Origin: Azospirillum brasilense
GTDB lineage: Bacteria > Pseudomonadota > Alphaproteobacteria > Azospirillales > Azospirillaceae
Assembly: GCF_007827815.1 (NCBI RefSeq)
Contig: NZ_VITH01000011.1
Coordinates: 165,857 to 229,856 of the forward strand
Reading direction: 5' to 3'
Length of the DNA stretch: 64,000 nucleotides
In this document: one piece after another, positions 52,127-60,580 of the stretch
Layout: each line of letters starts with the position of its first letter
Position numbering within the stretch: the first letter of the stretch is position 1
Program-made: the position numbers and the translations under genes
Notes under the pieces: generated by a model
Seen by the model: the letters and a program-made list of their open reading frames with translations, nothing else
What the model was told of the DNA's origin: nothing
Database searches by the model: none

Positions 52127-53314
52127 TCAGCGCTGTTCCGATTCCTCGGCCAGGGCGGCGATGGTGCGGGCCAGCAGCTTGATCTCGCTGCGGATCTCCT
52201 GCACCCCCTGGACCCGGCCGGTGGACGACTCCTCGACCAAGCGGGCGAGGTAGATGTCCATGTTGCGCAGATGCTGGCGCGAAGCGTCGTCGAACCCGCC
52301 GATGGCCGCGTCGGACAGCCGGTCGAGCAGCCCCTTCATCTCAAGCTGGCTCTCGCCCAGCCGCAGGAGGAGCTGCTGTTCGGCGCGCATCTGGTCGGTC
52401 AGCGTGCTCAGCCGTTCGGTCAAAGCCATCAGATTGGCGTTGGCCGAGCGGCGGCCCTCCTCGGCGGTGGCGACGGTGCGCTGGAGCGAGTCGAGGTTCT
52501 CCGCCGTTTGCTCCAGAAGCGCCGTCAGATAGGCCGGCATCGACTGGTCGCCGGTCTCCAGGCTGCCGCCGGCCCCGCTGGAGAGGCGGGTGGCGCCGGA
52601 CAGCCAGTCCTCGACGTCCTGGAAGAAGCGGTTGTGCGCCTGGCTGGCCTGAAGCTCCAGGAAGCCCAGCACCAGCGAGCCCGCGAGACCGAACAGCGAG
52701 GAGCTGAAGGCCGTGCCCATGCCGGTCAGCGGCGCCTCCAGCCCGTGCTGGAGGTTGCTGAACATCGCCCCGACGTCGCCGCCCTGCACCGACAGCCCGC
52801 CGATGACCGAGCCGACCGACTGCACGGTGTGCAGCAGGCCCCAGAAGGTGCCGAGCAGGCCGAGGAAGATCAGCAGGCCGATCAGGTAGCGCGACAGCTC
52901 CCGCGACTCGTCCAGCCGAGACGCGATGCCGTCGAGCAGCGAGCGCATCGACAGCGCCGACAGGGTCAGCCGGCCGCGCCGTTCCCGCAGCATACGCGCC
53001 ATCGGGGCGAGCAGCACCGGTTCCGGCGCGGCGACGGCCGGGTTGCCGGACTGGAAATGCTCCAGCCACGCCACTTCGGGCCGCAGCATCAGCACTTGGC
53101 GGAAGATGAACAGGATGCCGGCGAGCAGCGTGCCCAGGATCAGCCCGTTCAGCGCCGGGTTGTTCATGAAGGCGGCGCGCAGGGCCGGGAACAGCAAGGC
53201 CGTCACGCTTCCCACGACCACCAGGAAGAGGATCATCCGTGTCAGGAAGCGCTCCGGGCGCGTCATCGGGGAAGGCTCCTCAAGAGGGTGGGACGACGGG
53301 GCGATGGCGGCCAT
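52127..53314 (-). CDS. MotA/TolQ/ExbB-like membrane protein
   Basis: 395 residues. Two N-terminal helices (RMILFLVVVGSVTALLFPAL and LNGLILGTLLAGILFIFRQV) and a second pair in the middle (LIGLLIFLGLLGTFWGLLHT, then GTAFSSSLFGLAGSLVLGFL) give the TolQ/ExbB/MotA pattern. GLLGTFWGLLHTVQSVGSVI and PLTGMGTAFSSSLFGL are the conserved channel segments. A long helical C-terminal domain (about 240-395) is probably a cytoplasmic coiled coil. It is followed by the MotB/OmpA-like gene 59 bp later. Flagellar use is unlikely because no flagellar genes surround it. Confidence 0.88.
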   Translation of the reverse strand: MAAIAPSSHPLEEPSPMTRPERFLTRMILFLVVVGSVTALLFPALRAAFMNNPALNGLILGTLLAGILFIFRQVLMLRPEVAWLEHFQSGNPAVAAPEPVLLAPMARMLRERRGRLTLSALSMRSLLDGIASRLDESRELSRYLIGLLIFLGLLGTFWGLLHTVQSVGSVIGGLSVQGGDVGAMFSNLQHGLEAPLTGMGTAFSSSLFGLAGSLVLGFLELQASQAHNRFFQDVEDWLSGATRLSSGAGGSLETGDQSMPAYLTALLEQTAENLDSLQRTVATAEEGRRSANANLMALTERLSTLTDQMRAEQQLLLRLGESQLEMKGLLDRLSDAAIGGFDDASRQHLRNMDIYLARLVEESSTGRVQGVQEIRSEIKLLARTIAALAEESEQR

Positions 53315-53366
53315 GGGCACTCTCGTCCAGGGGAAGGGGCAGGCGGTACCGGTTACAGAGAGCGGC

Positions 53367-54137
53367 TCACTGGTTCAGGAACTCCACGTCCAGCCGGTCC
53401 GGCGCGCCGCTGGCCGCCTCCATGCCCATGGCGCGGATGTCGACGCGGGTGCTGGCGATGCCGGCGGTCCCCAGTCGCTCACGGACGGCCAGCGCGCGGG
53501 CCAGCGACAGCTGACGCGCCTCGCGCGCCGTATCGGGCGTGCCGCTGGCGTAGGAGCGGATCTGCAGGCGAAGCTGCGGGTTGGCGGTCATGCGCTCGGC
53601 GATGGCGTCGAGCCGCGCCTGGGCCGGATCGGGCAGCGTGGTGGCCGCGCCGTCGAACAGGACGGTCAGCGGCTCCATCCGGGGCAGGGCGGGCGCCGTG
53701 GGCGCCTTCGGAGTCGGCGGCGGCAGGGCCGCGGTCTGCGTCCGGTCGGGCGGCGGGAAAGCCGCCGGCCGGTTGGAGGGCGGGACCGGCGGCGCGCCTT
53801 CCGGCATGGCCGGCGCCGCCGGGCTGGGTCCGACCGAAATCTGCGGCAGGTCCGGCGCGGTCATCAGCGTCGGTGCCCGGAAGACCGGCGGGGCCGGCGG
53901 GGCCGGCGGCGGGAAGATGTCCGGCCGCGGCGGGATTGGCAGCGGCTGGGCGTTCTCCAGCGTCAGCCCGCCCGCGTTGGCGGTTGCGGTCTGGGGCGGG
54001 GCGGCGCTGGTCGGGGGCGGCGGGGCGCCGGGCGAGGAGCAGGCGGCCACGGTCAGCGACAGCGCCACGGCCGCGGCGGTGGGGAGGACGCGCAGGGGTA
54101 CCGGCCGCCCGGCGGGGGCGTTTGGAGAACCGCTCAT
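53367..54137 (-). CDS. OmpA-family lipoprotein with Pro-rich linker
   Basis: 256 residues. A signal sequence ends in the lipobox VAAC (LSLTVAACSSPG). Then comes a linker of about 110 residues dominated by Pro and Ala (PPAPPAPPVFRAPT, PPPTPKAPTAPALP). An OmpA-like C-terminal domain closes the protein (VLFDGAATTLPDPAQARLDA, LQIRSYASGTPDTAREARQL, LDVEFLNQ). It should sit in the outer membrane or periplasm and touch peptidoglycan. It is 52 bp upstream of the MotA-like gene on the same strand. The start at 54137 is the best of several in-frame choices; 54155 is an alternative. Confidence 0.82.
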   Translation of the reverse strand: MSGSPNAPAGRPVPLRVLPTAAAVALSLTVAACSSPGAPPPPTSAAPPQTATANAGGLTLENAQPLPIPPRPDIFPPPAPPAPPVFRAPTLMTAPDLPQISVGPSPAAPAMPEGAPPVPPSNRPAAFPPPDRTQTAALPPPTPKAPTAPALPRMEPLTVLFDGAATTLPDPAQARLDAIAERMTANPQLRLQIRSYASGTPDTAREARQLSLARALAVRERLGTAGIASTRVDIRAMGMEAASGAPDRLDVEFLNQ

Positions 54138-54316
54138 GCGTCCGACAATCCTCATGGTGACCAGCGCGTTGTTCCCAATGACACGGAAAAGCGTTGGTAC
54201 CATAGCCCTTCGATCGGCGTAGGGACAACGCCCTTTGGACCGCGCGGCGCGTTTCCCCACCAAAGCGCGGCCCTTGCTACCCCAACGTCATGAAGGGCTT
54301 ATGGCTCGGCCGGAGG

Positions 54317-55171
54317 TCAGCCCTGACCGGCGTCCGCCGCACCGGCCGTGCCGGCGGGGGCTGAGCGCACCTTGCGTTCCGTGGCACCGCGCAGGATCTT
54401 GGCGATCGGCAGATGGAAGTGGGCGTTGGCCGCCAGGATCGTGCCGCCGAACACCGGGTTGCGCCCGCCGCCGATCTCGCCGACGAAGCCACCGGCCTCG
54501 GTGACCAGAAGCTGGCCGGCCGCGGCGTCCCAGGGGGCGAGACCGCGCTCCCAATAGCCGTCGTAGCGGCCCGCCGCGACGTAGGCGAGGTCGAGCGAGG
54601 CGGCGCCGAAGCGGCGGATGCCCGCGACTTCCTTCATCAGGGCCTCGGCCTCCACCAGGAAGCCGGCATGGTCGCCGCGGCCCTTGAAGGGGATGCCGGT
54701 GGCGATCACCGCGTCGGCAAGATTGCGGCGCTCCGACACGCGCAGGCGCTGGTGGTTGAGGAAGGCGCCCTGGCCCTTCTCGGCCCAGAACATCTGGTCA
54801 TGCACCGGCTCGTACACGACGCCGGCGACGATCTCGCCGTTCTTCTCCGCGGCGATGGAGATCGCCCAATGCGGGATGCCGTGCAGGAAGTTGGTGGTGC
54901 CGTCCAGCGGATCGACGATCCAGCGGGCGGTCGGGTCGCTGCCCTTGCTGGCGCCCGTCTCCTCCATCAGGAAGCCGAAATCCGGGCGGGCCTTCTGCAG
55001 CTCTTCGCGCAGCAGCTTTTCCGCCTTCATGTCGGCGGCGGACACGAAGTCCGCCGGGCCCTTGCGCGACACCTGGAGGTGCTCGACCTCGCCGAAGTCG
55101 CGGACAAGGCCGCGGGCCGCCTTTTCGGCGGCGCGGACCATCACGTTGATAAGGGCGGAGCGGGTGGCCAT
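54317..55171 (-). CDS. Inositol monophosphatase family protein (SuhB-like)
   Basis: 284 residues of the inositol monophosphatase family. Metal-binding motifs are MEETGASKGSDPTARW, WIVDPLDGTTNFLHGI and the late ERGLAPWDAAAGQLLVTEAG. Such enzymes hydrolyse inositol-1-phosphate or related sugar phosphates with Mg. E. coli SuhB also acts in rRNA antitermination complexes. Which substrate or role applies here is not clear, so the name is given at family level. It lies between the envelope triad and efp on the minus strand. Confidence 0.92.
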   Translation of the reverse strand: MATRSALINVMVRAAEKAARGLVRDFGEVEHLQVSRKGPADFVSAADMKAEKLLREELQKARPDFGFLMEETGASKGSDPTARWIVDPLDGTTNFLHGIPHWAISIAAEKNGEIVAGVVYEPVHDQMFWAEKGQGAFLNHQRLRVSERRNLADAVIATGIPFKGRGDHAGFLVEAEALMKEVAGIRRFGAASLDLAYVAAGRYDGYWERGLAPWDAAAGQLLVTEAGGFVGEIGGGRNPVFGGTILAANAHFHLPIAKILRGATERKVRSAPAGTAGAADAGQG

Positions 55172-55262
55172 GGGCGTGCTTTATCTCGTGCGGAACCGGA
55201 AAAAGAATACACCGGCCCCTGCCTTAAGCGAGAGCCGGTGCGCAGAAAATCAGCCGGGACGG

Positions 55263-55829
55263 TCAGTCCTTGGCGCGCTCGACATACTCGCCGGTCTGGG
55301 TGTCGACGACGACGCGGGTGCCCGACTCGATGTGCGGCGGGACCAGGATCGACACGCCGTTCTCCAGCTTCGCCGGCTTGTAGGAGGAGGAGGCCGTCTG
55401 GCCCTTCACCACCGGGTCGGCCTCGGTGATCTGCAGCGTGACCTTGCCGGGAATTTCGACGCCGAGCGGCGCGCCTTCGAAGGACTGCACGGTGACTTCC
55501 ATGCCGTCCTGCAGGAACACCTTCTGGTCGCCGATGATCTCGCCGGGGATGGCGGTCTGCTCGTAGCTTTCCTTGTCCATGAAGGTGTAGCTGTCGCCTT
55601 CGGCGAACAGGAAGGTCATCTCGTGCTCGTCCAGGCGGGCGCGCTCGACCGTCTCCTGGGTGCGGAAGCGCTCGATCGACTTGTTGCCGGTGCGCACATC
55701 CTTCATTTCAAGCTGGATGAAGGCGCCGCCCTTGCCGGGCTGGACGATGGCGGTCTTCGTGATGACCCAGAGCTTCCCGTTATGCTCCAGCACATGGCCG
55801 GGACGCATCGTGTTGGCGTTGACCTTCAT
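55263..55829 (-). CDS. efp: Elongation factor P
   Basis: 188 residues, three beta-barrel domains. EF-P relieves ribosome stalling at polyproline. The modifiable lysine is K33 in IVQPGKGGAFIQLEM. DGDSYTF-like (EGDSYTFMD) and the C-terminal VDTQTGEYVERAKD are typical. The lysine form is the substrate of EpmA, encoded divergently 167 bp away. EpmB is not in the window. Several proline-rich products here, such as the OmpA lipoprotein, would depend on EF-P. Confidence 0.97.
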   Translation of the reverse strand: MKVNANTMRPGHVLEHNGKLWVITKTAIVQPGKGGAFIQLEMKDVRTGNKSIERFRTQETVERARLDEHEMTFLFAEGDSYTFMDKESYEQTAIPGEIIGDQKVFLQDGMEVTVQSFEGAPLGVEIPGKVTLQITEADPVVKGQTASSSYKPAKLENGVSILVPPHIESGTRVVVDTQTGEYVERAKD

Positions 55830-55996
55830 GACATACTCGTGATTTCCAGGAGACAGGCGGCGCGGAACCTAGCAGCTTGCCGGGCCGGTGGCAACGCCGG
55901 GCGGGGCTCAATCGGCGTTCCGTGCCTTCTTTGTCCATTTTCGCCGCCGTTGCCACTCTGCTAAGCAGCACCATTACCCCGTCAGTGAAGGCCATC

Positions 55997-57049
55997 ATGT
56001 CCCCCGTCACGCCGTCCTGGGCTCCCGAGACCTTCGCCCGCCGCCGCCCCCATCTGGCCGTGCGCGGCCGCGTGCTGGGCGCCGTCCGCCGCTTCTTCGA
56101 GGAGAACGCCTTCCTGGAGGTGGACACCCCGGCGCTGCAGGTTTCGCCGGGGATGGAGCCGCATCTCCAGGCCTTCGCGACGGAGCTGGTCGGGCCGCAT
56201 CCCGACGACCGGCTGCGGCTGCACCTGCACACCAGCCCCGAATTCGCCATGAAGAAGCTGCTGGTGGCCGGGCTGCCGCGCATCTACCAGATCGCCCACG
56301 TCTTCCGGAACGGCGAGCGGTCGGCCACCCACGCGCCGGAATTCTCCATGCTCGAATGGTACCGGGCGGGGGAGGGCTACCGCACGCTGATCCGCGACTG
56401 CGAGGATCTGGTGCGCGAGGCCGCCGTCGCCGCGGGGCGGACGCGATTCGACTTCCGCAGCATGACCTGCGACCCCTTCAAGGAGTGGCGGGTGCTGACC
56501 GTGCAGGACGCCTTCCGCGAGTATGCGGGGATCGACCTGCTGGAAACCTTCGACGGCAGCCACGATCCCGACCCGGCCCCGCTGGCCGCCATGGCGCGGG
56601 CCATCGGCATCGCCCCGCACGATGGCGACCGCTGGGAGGACATCGTCTTCCGCATCATGTTCGACCGGATCGAGCCGCATCTGGGCGCGGGCGTTCCCTG
56701 CGTGCTGACCGACTATCCGGTCTGCATGGCCGCCCTGTCGCGCCCCAAGCCCGAGGACCCGCGGCTGGCCGAGCGGTTCGAGCTGTACGCCTGCGGCCTG
56801 GAGCTCGCCAACGCCTTCGGCGAGCTGACCGACGCCCGCGCCCAGCGCGCCCGCTTCGAGGCCGACATGGATTTGAAGGAGCGCATCTACGGCGACCGCT
56901 TCCCGGTGGACGAGGATTTCCTCGCCGCACTGGAGCACGGGATGCCGGAGTGCAGCGGCATCGCGCTCGGCTTCGACCGGCTGGTCATGCTGTGCAGCGG
57001 GGCGGAGCGCATCGACGAGGTGCTGTGGCTGCCGGTGGCGGGGGCCTGA
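55997..57049 (+). CDS. epmA: EF-P lysine aminoacylase EpmA
   Basis: 350 residues, resembling the catalytic core of class II lysyl-tRNA synthetase without the anticodon-binding domain. It attaches beta-lysine to EF-P. Class II motifs: motif 2 in RIYQIAHVFRNGERSATHAP, EFSMLEWYRAG, and motif 3 in GIALGFDRLVMLCSGAERID. ATG 55997 gives the usual start; 40 further in-frame residues upstream are unlikely. Divergent from efp, which supports the assignment. Confidence 0.95.
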   Translation: MSPVTPSWAPETFARRRPHLAVRGRVLGAVRRFFEENAFLEVDTPALQVSPGMEPHLQAFATELVGPHPDDRLRLHLHTSPEFAMKKLLVAGLPRIYQIAHVFRNGERSATHAPEFSMLEWYRAGEGYRTLIRDCEDLVREAAVAAGRTRFDFRSMTCDPFKEWRVLTVQDAFREYAGIDLLETFDGSHDPDPAPLAAMARAIGIAPHDGDRWEDIVFRIMFDRIEPHLGAGVPCVLTDYPVCMAALSRPKPEDPRLAERFELYACGLELANAFGELTDARAQRARFEADMDLKERIYGDRFPVDEDFLAALEHGMPECSGIALGFDRLVMLCSGAERIDEVLWLPVAGA

Positions 57050-57077
57050 CCCCAACCCGCCACCGGTGCCGGCGGCC

Positions 57078-58073
57078 TCAGGCGGTGACGTCGATCACCA
57101 CGCGGCCGCGCACCTGACCGGCGAGGATCCGGCCGGCCAGTTCCGGCAGCTTCGACATCGGCTCCACCGTGTACATCGCCTTCAGGTGGTCCTTGTCGAG
57201 GTCGCGGGCCAGCCGCGCCCAGGCGCGCTCGCGCCGTGCCGCCGGGGCCGCGACCGAATCGACGCCGATCAGGGTGACGCTGCGCAGGATGTGCGGCAGC
57301 ACCGTGGCGGGCAGGTCGGCCGAGCCGGCCAAGCCGCAGGCGGCGATGGCGCCGCCCCAGACGGTCTGCGACAGGGCGTTGACCAGCGTGATGCCGCCCA
57401 CCGAATCGACGCCGCCGGCCCAACGCTCCTTCTGCAGGGGCGGGCCTTTCTCCTGAAGGGCGGCGCGGTCGATGAAGCCGGTGGCGCCCAGGCCGGACAG
57501 ATACTCGTGGGTCTCGGGCCGTCCGGTGGAGGCGGTGACCGGATAGCCGGCCTTGGCGAGCAGGGCGACCGCGACGGAACCGACGCCGCCGGCTGCTCCG
57601 GTGACCAGAACCTCCTTGCCGCCGGGCTGGATCGTGCCCCAATCCTCCAGCGCGTCGACGCAGAGCGCCGCGGTGTAGCCGGCGGTGCCGATGCCCATCG
57701 CCTCCTCCGGCGAGAAGACGTCCGGCAGCCGGGTCAGCCATTCCGGCTTCACGCGCTGGAACCGGCTGTAGCCGCCCCACTGGGTTTCCGACAGGCCCCA
57801 GCCGTTGACGATCACCTTGTCGCCGGCCTTCCAGTCGGCGGAGCGCGACTCCACCACCGTTCCGGCGAGGTCGATTCCGGCGACCATCGGCAGCTTGCGG
57901 GCGATCCGGCCCTTGCCGGAGACGGCGAGGCCGTCCTTGTAGTTCAGGGTGGAATAGGCGACCTCGACCAGCACGTCATGGTCGGGCAGGTCGGTCAGGC
58001 TCAGCGGCTTGAAGCCCCCCTTGGGCTTGCCGTCGGCGTCCTCGATGACGAAGGCGGTGAAGGTGTCGGCCAT
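57078..58073 (-). CDS. acuI: AcuI/YhdH-type acrylyl-CoA reductase (MDR family)
   Basis: 331 residues of the medium-chain dehydrogenase/reductase superfamily without zinc ligands. The N-terminal STLNYKDGLAVSGKGRI and PMVAGIDLAGTVVES are the YhdH/AcuI signature, and VLVTGAAGGVGSVAVALLAK is the NADPH-binding site. AcuI reduces acryloyl-CoA to propionyl-CoA and protects against acrylate. Related quinone reductases are possible. It is convergent with epmA, about 29 bp apart. Confidence 0.88.
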   Translation of the reverse strand: MADTFTAFVIEDADGKPKGGFKPLSLTDLPDHDVLVEVAYSTLNYKDGLAVSGKGRIARKLPMVAGIDLAGTVVESRSADWKAGDKVIVNGWGLSETQWGGYSRFQRVKPEWLTRLPDVFSPEEAMGIGTAGYTAALCVDALEDWGTIQPGGKEVLVTGAAGGVGSVAVALLAKAGYPVTASTGRPETHEYLSGLGATGFIDRAALQEKGPPLQKERWAGGVDSVGGITLVNALSQTVWGGAIAACGLAGSADLPATVLPHILRSVTLIGVDSVAAPAARRERAWARLARDLDKDHLKAMYTVEPMSKLPELAGRILAGQVRGRVVIDVTA

Positions 58074-58196
58074 GCGGTTTCCTCTCCCGGGTCGGGTTCT
58101 TGATTGGGGGAAAGCCTAGCACGGACGCGGCGATGGACAAGAGGCGGGGACGGTGGAGCGAACGGGCGGCGCCCGCGCGCTCCACCGGGGTGCGGA

Positions 58197-59543
58197 TCAG
58201 AAGGTGATCCTGGTCTGGAGCGCGATCACGTCCACATGGGCCTTGTAGTCGGCGGACAGGTTGCCGCGGAAGGCATCGCTGCCCGTCAGGTTGTCGCGCA
58301 GGTCGATCTTGGCCTTGTTGGCGAAGATGTGGCTGTAGCCGATGTCGGTCCGGATGCTGTCGGTGAACTGGTAGCCGGCGCCGATCGACACCCAGTAACG
58401 GTCCTCGTCCGGGATGCGCGGCGTGCGGTACTGGTCGCTGACCGGGGTCTGGTCATAGGCCACGCCGAAGCGCAGGGTCAGCTTCTCGTTCCACTTGTAG
58501 GCGGCGCCCAGCGCGAAGAACCAGGAATCGTCCCAGTTCTCGTCGGTCACCGTGTCGGTGCGCAGCGGGTTGCGGTAGCGGATGCGCAGTTCCTTGAAGC
58601 GCGACCAGTTGGTCCACTGTGCGTCGGCCATCACGGCGATGGAGCTGGTCAGCTCGTGGTAGGCGCCGAAGGAGATGATGTCCGGCGTGGCGACCTTCGC
58701 CCGCACCGGGGACCCGGCGAAGCTCGCCTGGAGGGCCGGCACGGCGGGAACGCCCTCGAACTTCGAATCGCCGTCGAGCTCGTGGGAGACGGAGGAGCGG
58801 TAGGAGACGCCGAAGCGGGTGCCCTTGACCGGCTCGTACAGCATGCCGGCGGTGAAGCCGACGCCCCAGTCGTCGCCCTTCACCTCGCCCACGCCGTCGC
58901 GCGATCCCGGCGCGATGGGGACCCCGGTCGCCGCCAGGATGGAGCCGAAATCCACCGCCTGGCTGAGGCGCGCCTTGGCGTACTGGAACTGCAGGCCGCC
59001 GGCGATGGTCAGGTCCGGCATCAGCCGGTAGGACACGGTCGGGGAGATGTTGATTGTCAGCAGGCTGGAATGGATGCCGTGGTAGCGGCCGGTCCAGCTT
59101 TCCGGATAGTCGGTGGACAGGCCCCATGGCGCGGTGATGGCGAGTCCCAGCTTGACGTCCGGCGACACCGTGTAGGCCAGATAGCCCGACGGAATCACCG
59201 CGTCCATGCCGATGTCGCCAGGGTCCGAGGTGCCCCGGATGGCGCTGCCGCCCAGCCGCGCGGCGCGGGTGCCGCGGGCGTTGCTGGTCTTCGAGGTCGG
59301 GAATACGCCGCTCAGCACGCCGACCGCCTGGTTCCCCTCGATGGCTCCCAGGGCCGCGGGGTTGAAGAACAGGCCGGTGGCGTCGCCCATGCCGTTGGCG
59401 GTGGCGCCTGCGAAGGAGGTGCCCTGGCCCGAGGCGCTCTGCTCCTTGAGCAGATAGCCGGCCGCGCCGGCCGGCAGCGGCGCCGCGATGGCGACGGCCG
59501 CCGCAGCGGCGAGCAGATTCCCCCTCAGTGACCCTTTGGACAT
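58197..59543 (-). CDS. FadL-family outer-membrane channel
   Basis: 448 residues. A signal peptide (about 1-28, ending APLPAGAAG) is followed by the FadL opening YLLKEQSASGQGTSFAGATA and FFNPAALGAIEGNQAVGVLS. Many later strands (PSGYLAYTVSPDVKLGLAIT, GVSYRSSVSHELDGDSKFEG) end with ALQTRITF, a typical C-terminal barrel strand. FadL proteins pass long-chain fatty acids and other hydrophobic compounds. The start at 59543 has GGGAG upstream. A palindrome overlapping a good promoter lies at 59575-59602, suggesting regulated expression. Confidence 0.92.
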   Translation of the reverse strand: MSKGSLRGNLLAAAAAVAIAAPLPAGAAGYLLKEQSASGQGTSFAGATANGMGDATGLFFNPAALGAIEGNQAVGVLSGVFPTSKTSNARGTRAARLGGSAIRGTSDPGDIGMDAVIPSGYLAYTVSPDVKLGLAITAPWGLSTDYPESWTGRYHGIHSSLLTINISPTVSYRLMPDLTIAGGLQFQYAKARLSQAVDFGSILAATGVPIAPGSRDGVGEVKGDDWGVGFTAGMLYEPVKGTRFGVSYRSSVSHELDGDSKFEGVPAVPALQASFAGSPVRAKVATPDIISFGAYHELTSSIAVMADAQWTNWSRFKELRIRYRNPLRTDTVTDENWDDSWFFALGAAYKWNEKLTLRFGVAYDQTPVSDQYRTPRIPDEDRYWVSIGAGYQFTDSIRTDIGYSHIFANKAKIDLRDNLTGSDAFRGNLSADYKAHVDVIALQTRITF

Positions 59544-59574
59544 GCGTTTCTCCCCAATTTCGTTATTTGACGCA

Positions 59575-59602
59575 ATGATACACAAATTGACGTTAACGTA
59601 AA
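59575..59602 (-). promoter_or_regulatory. Promoter of the FadL-family gene
   Basis: Read on the minus strand: TTTACG (-35, 59597-59602), 16 bp, TATCAT (-10, 59575-59580). The start would be about 25 bp upstream of the ribosome binding site. Each box matches at least four consensus bases. Confidence 0.5.
59587..59602. promoter_or_regulatory. Palindromic operator upstream of the FadL-family gene
   Basis: TTGACGTTAACGTAAA, a 16-bp near-palindrome with a perfect ACGTTAACGT core at 59590-59599. It overlaps the -35 box and spacer of the candidate promoter, as expected for repression. From memory, it resembles operators of MerR-type LiuR regulators of branched-chain amino acid and fatty acid breakdown. 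No regulator gene is adjacent. Confidence 0.5.
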
Positions 59603-59754
59603 GTGGCCCCGCTGAAAAAATGTTGGGCCAACAAATTATGCGCCTGCGGGTGCACAGGGGAGGGGGAAATGCCCGCTATGGTCGATTCGTCGCGGGGCGG
59701 AGGCGTGGAGCGGGAAAGGGGGGTGGGGGTGTGAAAAGAGGGCTGTGAGGGCGC

Positions 59755-60561
59755 TCAGCCCAGCCAGCCGGCCACCATGGCCATGCCGGCGCCGATCACG
59801 CCCTGGGCGTCGGTCCAGATCAGCTTCGCCGTGATGGCGATGGAGGCGACGACCAGCATCGGCCGCACGATGGCGGCGCCGTTGCGGATGACCATGTGGG
59901 CGCCGACCTGCGCGCCGATCATCTGGCCCACCCCCATCAGCAGCCCGGCCACCCAGGCGATCTGGCCGCCGGCCAGGAAGAAGAGGAGGGCGGCGATGTT
60001 GCTGGTGAAGTTCAGCACCTTGGTGTGGGCGGTCGCCTTGCGCAGGTTGAAGCCGAGCAGCGAGACGAAGGCGATGGCGAAGAAGGTGCCGGTGCCCGGC
60101 CCAAGGAAACCGTCGTAGAAGCCGATCCCCGTCCCGGCGAGCAGGGCGAATCCGCGCTCCCCGATGCGCTGCTGGGCGTCGATCTCGCCGGCCTTCGGCG
60201 AGACGAGCAGCCAGACGGCGATGCCGATCAGCAGCACCGGGATGACGTTGCGCAGGAATCCCGGATCGATCATCTGGACGATGACGGCGCCCGCCGCGGA
60301 ACCGGCGAAGGTGCAGCCGATCATCACCACCATGTCGCGCGGCTTCACCTCGCCGCCGCGGGTGAACTTCACCGCGGCGGAGAAGGAGCCGAAGCTGGAT
60401 TGCAGCTTGTTCGTCGCCAGCGCCTGCGCCGGCGAAAGACCGGCCCAGAGCAGGGCGGGGAGGGTCAGAAGCCCGCCGCCCCCGGCGATGGCGTCGACGA
60501 AGCCCGCGACAAGGCCGACCGCGAACAGCGCGGACAGCGTCTCGATGGAAAGGAGGTCCAT
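59755..60561 (-). CDS. TSUP (TauE/SafE) family transporter
   Basis: 268 residues with about eight membrane helices. The first repeat starts VGLVAGFVDAIAGGGGLLTL, ATNKLQSSFGSFSAA, and the second GIGFYDGFLGPGTGTFFAIA, TKVLNFTSNIAALLFF. This is the internal-repeat pattern of the TSUP family, which exports or imports sulfite, sulfoacetate, taurine-related sulfonates or similar anions. The substrate is not predictable. It starts 19 bp after thiE, so it is likely cotranscribed with fba and thiE. Confidence 0.93.
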   Translation of the reverse strand: MDLLSIETLSALFAVGLVAGFVDAIAGGGGLLTLPALLWAGLSPAQALATNKLQSSFGSFSAAVKFTRGGEVKPRDMVVMIGCTFAGSAAGAVIVQMIDPGFLRNVIPVLLIGIAVWLLVSPKAGEIDAQQRIGERGFALLAGTGIGFYDGFLGPGTGTFFAIAFVSLLGFNLRKATAHTKVLNFTSNIAALLFFLAGGQIAWVAGLLMGVGQMIGAQVGAHMVIRNGAAIVRPMLVVASIAITAKLIWTDAQGVIGAGMAMVAGWLG

Positions 60562-60580
60562 GATCCGGCGGCGGCCTTCG

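Noticed and set aside
50748..53314. MotA-like plus MotB-like pair as a Zorya anti-phage system
   Set aside because: No ZorC or ZorD/E effector gene is nearby. The neighbours are an OmpA lipoprotein, a SuhB-like gene and the gcv operon, and the pair looks like a core envelope gene set.
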